64,000 nt of DNA from Mesorhabditis belari (Eukaryota > Nematoda > Chromadorea > Rhabditida > Rhabditidae), in NCBI GenBank assembly GCA_958450365.1, contig CAUEEP010000934.1, positions 1,689,001 to 1,753,000 on the forward strand, in the 5' to 3' direction. Positions 59,755 through 64,000 of this stretch are shown here, one piece after another. A model generated the notes under the pieces. It was not told where the DNA came from. It did no database searches and saw only the letters and a program-made list of their open reading frames with translations. Both the position numbers and the translations under genes were made by a program. Each line of letters begins with the position of its first letter. The stretch's first letter is position 1.

Positions 59755-59900
59755 CTTAGAATTCTATATAGTTGTGCAACGTTTTCTTAAATTTCCAAAA
59801 AAACAAAAGATAAGAAAGAAGAGAGAGGTTGCAGATAAGGCCGGGAGTCGAACCCGGACCGTGTGGGCTAGAGACAAACGCGCTCGCACTGAGCCATCTA
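59755..59900 (-). mobile_element. tRNA-derived SINE (AGAATTCTATRTAG family), third copy
   Basis: Plus strand GACTTAGAATTCTATATAGT, then the minus-strand B-box CCGGGTTCGACTCCCGGCC and A-box GATGGCTCAGTGCGAGCGC. Same arrangement as 34812-34940. Confidence 0.65.
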
Positions 59901-60014
59901 GAGCATAGCCGAGGGTGAGAGAATGAGGGTCCTTACCCGTGCTTGGCATGGTCAATCGGTTAACGAGCATGGGGTGAAAGCGGGTACTTAACTCATGCTT
60001 GGCATGACCGGCCA

Positions 60015-60105
60015 GCTTACGAGTATGGCCGAGTGGTTAACGCTTGCGTTTCTCAAACGAACGGAAGAGAGAAGTCGCTGGTTCGACTCCTCTTGGTGCC
60101 AATTC
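60015..60105 (+). repeat. tRNA-like sequence (Leu/Ser type)
   Basis: A-box GTATGGCCGAGTGGTTAACGC, long variable-arm-like region, B-box GCTGGTTCGACTCC. The acceptor stem does not close. Just before it, GCTTGGCATG-containing segments repeat (59940-60015). Confidence 0.55.
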
Positions 60106-60164
60106 CTTTTCTTTTGTTTCAAAAATTTTTCACCACTATGCTCAAATCCTTTGGATGAATTTTG

Positions 60165-60335
60165 GCTGTAAATTGGTTTAAATTGGTTTAAATTTGACTT
60201 AAATTGGCTGTAAATTGGCTCAAATTGGCTTAAATTGGCTGTAAATTGGCTGTAAATTGGCTTAAATTGGCTTAAATTGGCTGTAAATTGGTTTAAATTG
60301 GTTTAAATTGGTTTAAATTGGCTGTAAATTGGTTG
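60165..60335. repeat. ~11-bp satellite AAATTGGCTTA/AAATTGGCTGT
   Basis: About 15 units of AAATTGGCTT, AAATTGGCTG and AAATTGGTTT. 60336-61210 is spacer, with a small palindromic element of the CTGGCAC family at about 60555-60660 (TTCTAGCTTACAGAATT / AATTCAGTGCACTAGAAG). Confidence 0.88.
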
Positions 60336-61214
60336 AGAAATCCGCCAGTATTTTGTTCTAATAGCAGTATAGAGAAAAATCAAAAGATTTCCAAGTTTTA
60401 TGCTTGAAAAAGACTAATCCGATTCATTTTTGCCTTTTCTTCAACAAATTGCTTAATTCTATGAAGTATCTTCCAGAAATAATTCTCTTTTCTCACTTTT
60501 CTTTTCACTTATTCTCTTCTCTTTGCATTTTCTTCTTTCCAACAACTTTTTATTATGTACTTTGTACTCAAATCTAGAATATGTACTCAAAAGTACGTAT
60601 TCTAGCTTACAGAATTTAAAAAATAAAGAATTCAGTGCACTAGAAGCTAGAAGTTTATAGATTTAAGGAAAAAGTACGAAAAGCTGGATAAAAGCTGGAT
60701 AAAAAGCTGATTTCATAAGCTTTTTCCTTTAGAAATTATCAAAAGAAAGCCGAATTTCTTTTTGAATCAACGAAATTAAGCATTTCTGATGATTTTATAG
60801 AAGAAAGATGATGAATTTGACATCAAATTTGTGGGTATTGTTGGGAAGAGATCGAGTAGAGATTGAGAAAAGAAAAGGGGATTCTTTTAGAAAGCCTGAC
60901 CTCCAGTTCACCCAATTAGGCGTCCTTTGAGTGTCGACTCTGGGAACAAGAACAAGAACAAGAACAAGAACAAGATAAAGATATTGGAAAAAAGAATGGA
61001 AATCTTTTCTAGAGAAATCTACAGATATTGAACGATGAAATTAATCGTTTATACTGGTTCTCTGATCTAGTTGATGAGTTGAATCCCTGAAAAAACAAAT
61101 TTCTGGCTCAAAAGTTTACTCTTTCACTTTTCACTAAGTTCACTAAGTTCAATCAAAAGTTTAGTGGATACTAAGCCTGAATTTGAATCCTTTAGCCTTT
61201 TAACCTTTTAAAGA

Positions 61215-61260
61215 AGTTAAACAAGAAGAAGAAGAAGAAGAAGAAGAAGAAGAAGAAGAA

Positions 61261-61307
<47 letters not shown>

Positions 61308-61356
61308 AGAAGAAGAAGAAGAAGAAGAAGAGGAAGAACAAGAAGAAGAACAAGAA

Positions 61357-61403
<47 letters not shown>

Positions 61404-61850
61404 AGAAGAAGAAGAAGAAGAAGAAGAAGAGGAAGAACAAGAACAAGAACAAGAAGAAGAAGAACAACAACTATAACTATAACAAAAAGAAGAAGAAGAA
61501 GAAGAAGAAGAAGAAGAACAAGAAGAACAAGAAGAAGAACGAGAAGAACAAGAAGAACAAGAATAAGAAGAACAACAACTACTACTACAAATATAACGAG
61601 AAGAAGAAGAACAACAAGAACAACGATAACAACGACAATAACTACTACAACTATAACAAGAATAAGAAGAAGAACAACTACTACTACTATAAATATAACA
61701 AGAAAAAGAAGAAGAACAAGAAGAACAAGAATAAGAAGAACAAGAACAACTACTACAAATATAACAAGAATAAGAAGAAGAACAACAACAACGACAACAA
61801 CGACTACAACTACTACAACTATAACAAGAACAAGAACAACATCAGGACGT
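61215..61850. repeat. GAA/AAC trinucleotide tract
   Basis: Nearly pure (GAA)n from 61222 to about 61480, then mixed AAGAAC, AACTACTAC and ATAACAAG triplets to 61850. Minus-strand frames are runs of phenylalanine: artefact. Confidence 0.97.
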
Positions 61851-61899
61851 AATCGTTGTAGGAAACTTATCTAAAACCCTAAAATATAGTTTTTCGTAA

Positions 61900-61985
61900 T
61901 AGCAGGCAGTGAAGGGATTCGAACCAGAGGCAAAAAAATGCAGTTATTTTCGAAACCAGCCACACTAATCAGATCACAGTTGGGA
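61900..61985 (-). repeat. tRNA-like sequence, degenerate
   Basis: Minus-strand CTCTGGTTCGAATCCCTTC B-box and GATCTGATTAGTGTGGCTGG. No cloverleaf. Confidence 0.4.
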
Positions 61986-62940
61986 CATGAATCAAAGCTT
62001 GTAAATTAGCTGAAAAAGGCCAAAGGCCAAATATCTCGTTTTACAGAAGCTTTCCAGAAAAGCTAAAAGCAGATTCAGAATGCCTGAAAAAAACTCTATT
62101 AGATGGGCTAGAGCTCATATGAAAACTCGATCTTAACATGACAAAATTCTCTAGTTAAAGAACGCACATCATCTGGCACACTGATCGATACAGTTACCCA
62201 ATTTGAGCACAGAAAACGCACGGGATTTGGCGTTCAATCAGTGCACCAGATGCCTTGCATTTCTAAGCAAGAAAATGATCGATCTAGTGATCACCACCAA
62301 GTACCGCTTCGAGCGCTATATGCATAAGAATCCAAATTGTGACCGAATTCGAGGACTTTTCTGGGCTTTCTTAGCTAAAAATCATGTCTACGAATGAAAA
62401 TTCGAACGCTAAACACTTTCAAAGATCAAAGAAGATCGTTCGATTTTCTCAAGAACAACTCTCTCTCTCTCTCCGTTGAAATTTCCCTTTCTAAAAGATA
62501 AGTAATGCCGATCCTCGAGTATTTCCTCTTATCCTCCCAATCTCTCTTTTCGCTTTCACCTGAAAAACGAAAAACCGGGATTCAATTTCTCCCTCTACTC
62601 ATTCCCCAATTTCACTTCTCGGATTTGTTACTCCAGAAATGGAAACGATGAGTGTCTCTTGTCTCCAGAGTCTCCAGAGATTTCGAGTTTCTTTTATCGA
62701 AGACAACTGTACGAATGGAGCTAAAGTTTAGGTCTTTTTTAGGTTTAGGTCTTTTAAAAAAGATCTATTCACATTTATTTACATACAAGGATATTGTATG
62801 AGATAAAATGGATCCAATAGAGCTTAGGCTCTATTGGATCCAGGCTCTATTGGATTCGAACTCAGTTCGAATCGGTTTTAGGTTTAATTTAGGATCAGCT
62901 TAACTCAAGGCTACACTACAGAGATGTATTGGCTTGATTT
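61986..62940. other. Spacer with small palindromic element
   Basis: 62150-62275 contains ACATCATCTGGCACACTGAT and ATCAGTGCACCAGATGCC, a palindrome of the CTGGCAC family. 62810-62870 repeats CTCTATTGGATCCAG three times. No gene. Confidence 0.55.
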
Positions 62941-63112
62941 AGAAAAAGCCCTTATGCACTCTGTGATTCGAGGCTACTTGAAAATGTGTGGGGGACAGTT
63001 GTCTGAGACGTCTACAACGGAAACAAGCAATATTTGAGCGTTGACTGAACTCAAGAAAGCCATTCAAGTAACCTCGAATCGGCTTCAGCCAACAGCGCTC
63101 CATGACCTTGTC
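62941..63112 (-). mobile_element. Palindromic repeat GATTCGAGGCTACTTGAA, copy 2 (inverted)
   Basis: Reverse complement of 52550-52715 from the GCCCTTATGCACTCTGTGAT end to AGCGCTCCATGACC, a few mismatches only. Confidence 0.8.
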
Positions 63113-63500
63113 ATGACCATTCACAAGGATCAGCTTAACTTGAAACCATTCTCTAGTCACATTTCAATGAAATAAAACCTCCTATAGACATAGAAAGCTC
63201 TATTCGGACTTAATTGTGAAAAATTTGGGTAAAAAACATTTCTTTCAAAACATTCATTTCAAAAACATGAAATTTGTTCCACAACAACAAAAAATACATA
63301 AGCACAGTGAAAGTTCTGCCTTTCCCCAAGCTTTTGTCTGGAAACCCTATGCACTTTAGAATCGAGAATCGACTAGAATCAGTTATGAGGAATCCGAATC
63401 TGAACTCAGAATCTCTCAAACGATTTTGTGCCTGCAAAACCTCAATCAAAATGCTTTAAAAGCGGCTTTAATGGCAACAAAACGGATGCTTTAAAAGGCT
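63113..63500. other. Spacer, nothing recognised
   Basis: Overlapping short frames on both strands (63210-63459) share no family resemblance. Confidence 0.5.
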
Positions 63501-63519
63501 TCTTTTTAGGAAAGATAGG

Positions 63520-63595
63520 GTACGTCGATGGTCTAGCGGATAACGCAATAGGTTTGGGCTCACAGGGTCGTGGTTCGATCCCTGACAGAGCTTTT
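63520..63595 (+). repeat. tRNA-like sequence, degenerate
   Basis: GTCGATGGTCTAGCGGATAA (A-box) and GTGGTTCGATCCCTGAC (B-box), then TTTTCG; CAGGG/CCCTG can pair but the acceptor cannot. Confidence 0.55.
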
Positions 63596-63684
63596 CGTTT
63601 TTCTTTTTGAGCAACTTCTAGCATTTTGCAGCTAATTGTTTAGACAAAAGCTTACCTTGAGTTAAACATGTCCATTTTCGAGTT

Positions 63685-63850
63685 TTGGCGGCCGGGTCGG
63701 GACAGCGGGTCGGGTCAAGCTCAAAATTTTTGCCGGGTCGGGTCAGCGGGTCATCCGGGAAAAAAGCCGGGTCGCGGGTCGGGTCAGCAGGTCACTTTTG
63801 ACCCGACCCGACCCGACCCGATCCGACCCGATCCGACCCAACCCGCTACC
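63685..63850. repeat. GGGTCGGGTC repeat with inverted CCCGACCCGA arm
   Basis: GGGTCGGGTCAGCGGGTC units on the left face GACCCGACCCGACCCGAT units on the right, giving a large G-rich hairpin with G-quadruplex potential. The window ends with GAACTCTTGACCTC repeats (63955-64000). Confidence 0.9.
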
Positions 63851-64000
63851 CATGTCTACCTTGAGTTCGTGCCTTTTCCTACAGTAAGTTCTAAATGCAA
63901 GAGAGCAAAAAAACTCAGATATATGGGAAAAAGAACCAAAAACAAGTCGCGGGGTTGAACTCTTGACCTCACGAGTTGAACTCTTGACCTCTTGACCTCT

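Noticed and set aside
61192..61470. Minus-strand poly-phenylalanine frame
   Set aside because: Reverse of the GAA tract; not a protein.

Overview
The window is eukaryotic and looks like a rhabditid-type nematode autosomal segment. The genes are short-exon genes with GTRAG donors and TTTTAG/TTTCAG acceptors. Spliced models for gsk-3, an NHE8-like exchanger, NAXE and others match nematode or animal families closely. DNA between and inside the genes is AT-rich and packed with minisatellites, foldback (MITE-like) elements, Tc1/mariner remnants and tRNA-derived repeats. Nothing bacterial (operons, RBSs, CRISPR) is present. I cannot name the species.

Six protein-coding genes were assembled exon by exon. 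(1) 746-6541 (-): NHE8/nhx-8-type Na+/H+ exchanger, 10 exons seen, 3' end off the left edge. (2) 12255-16088 (+): NEURL2-like neuralized (NHR) protein with a SOCS-box-like tail, complete, 246 aa. (3) 18318-21015 (-): glycogen synthase kinase 3, complete, 350 aa, with a second first exon (20072-20188) encoding a different N-terminus that begins like an N-myristoylation site. (4) 31268-38498 (+): NAD(P)HX epimerase (NAXE), 241 aa, whose fifth exon lacks the AG expected at its acceptor. (5) 40090-44605 (+): bHLH transcription factor of the OLIG/BHLHE22 type, 242 aa. (6) 48931-50523 (-): trypsin-like serine protease with an N-terminal region I do not recognise and an in-frame TAA just before one splice donor; its 5' end is not located. 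A canonical tRNA-Ile(UAU) with an 11-nt intron lies at 11347-11431.

Layout: 0-7 kb holds nhx-8 with a Tc1-like element and a foldback inserted in one minisatellite-filled intron; 7-12 kb tRNA-like repeats, a 14-bp satellite and the tRNA-Ile; 12-16 kb the NEURL2-like gene, convergent with gsk-3; 21-31 kb a long divergent spacer full of foldbacks plus a second Tc1-like element; 31-38.5 kb NAXE, whose introns contain a third Tc1-like element, a LINE fragment and several satellites; 40-44.6 kb the bHLH gene; 49-50.5 kb the protease; 50.5-64 kb gene-poor, with a 15-bp satellite, a DD37D mariner remnant, a GAA tract and more tRNA-like repeats.

From memory, C. elegans gsk-3 (Y18D10A.5), nhx-8 (Y18D10A.6) and the NAXE orthologue (Y18D10A.3) lie on one chromosome I clone, so the window probably preserves old microsynteny. 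The genes show no shared pathway. I found no convincing new multi-gene system. The most interesting items are the alternative GSK-3 N-terminus, the altered NAXE splice acceptor, the stop codon in the protease model and a foldback flanked by exact 61-bp direct repeats.
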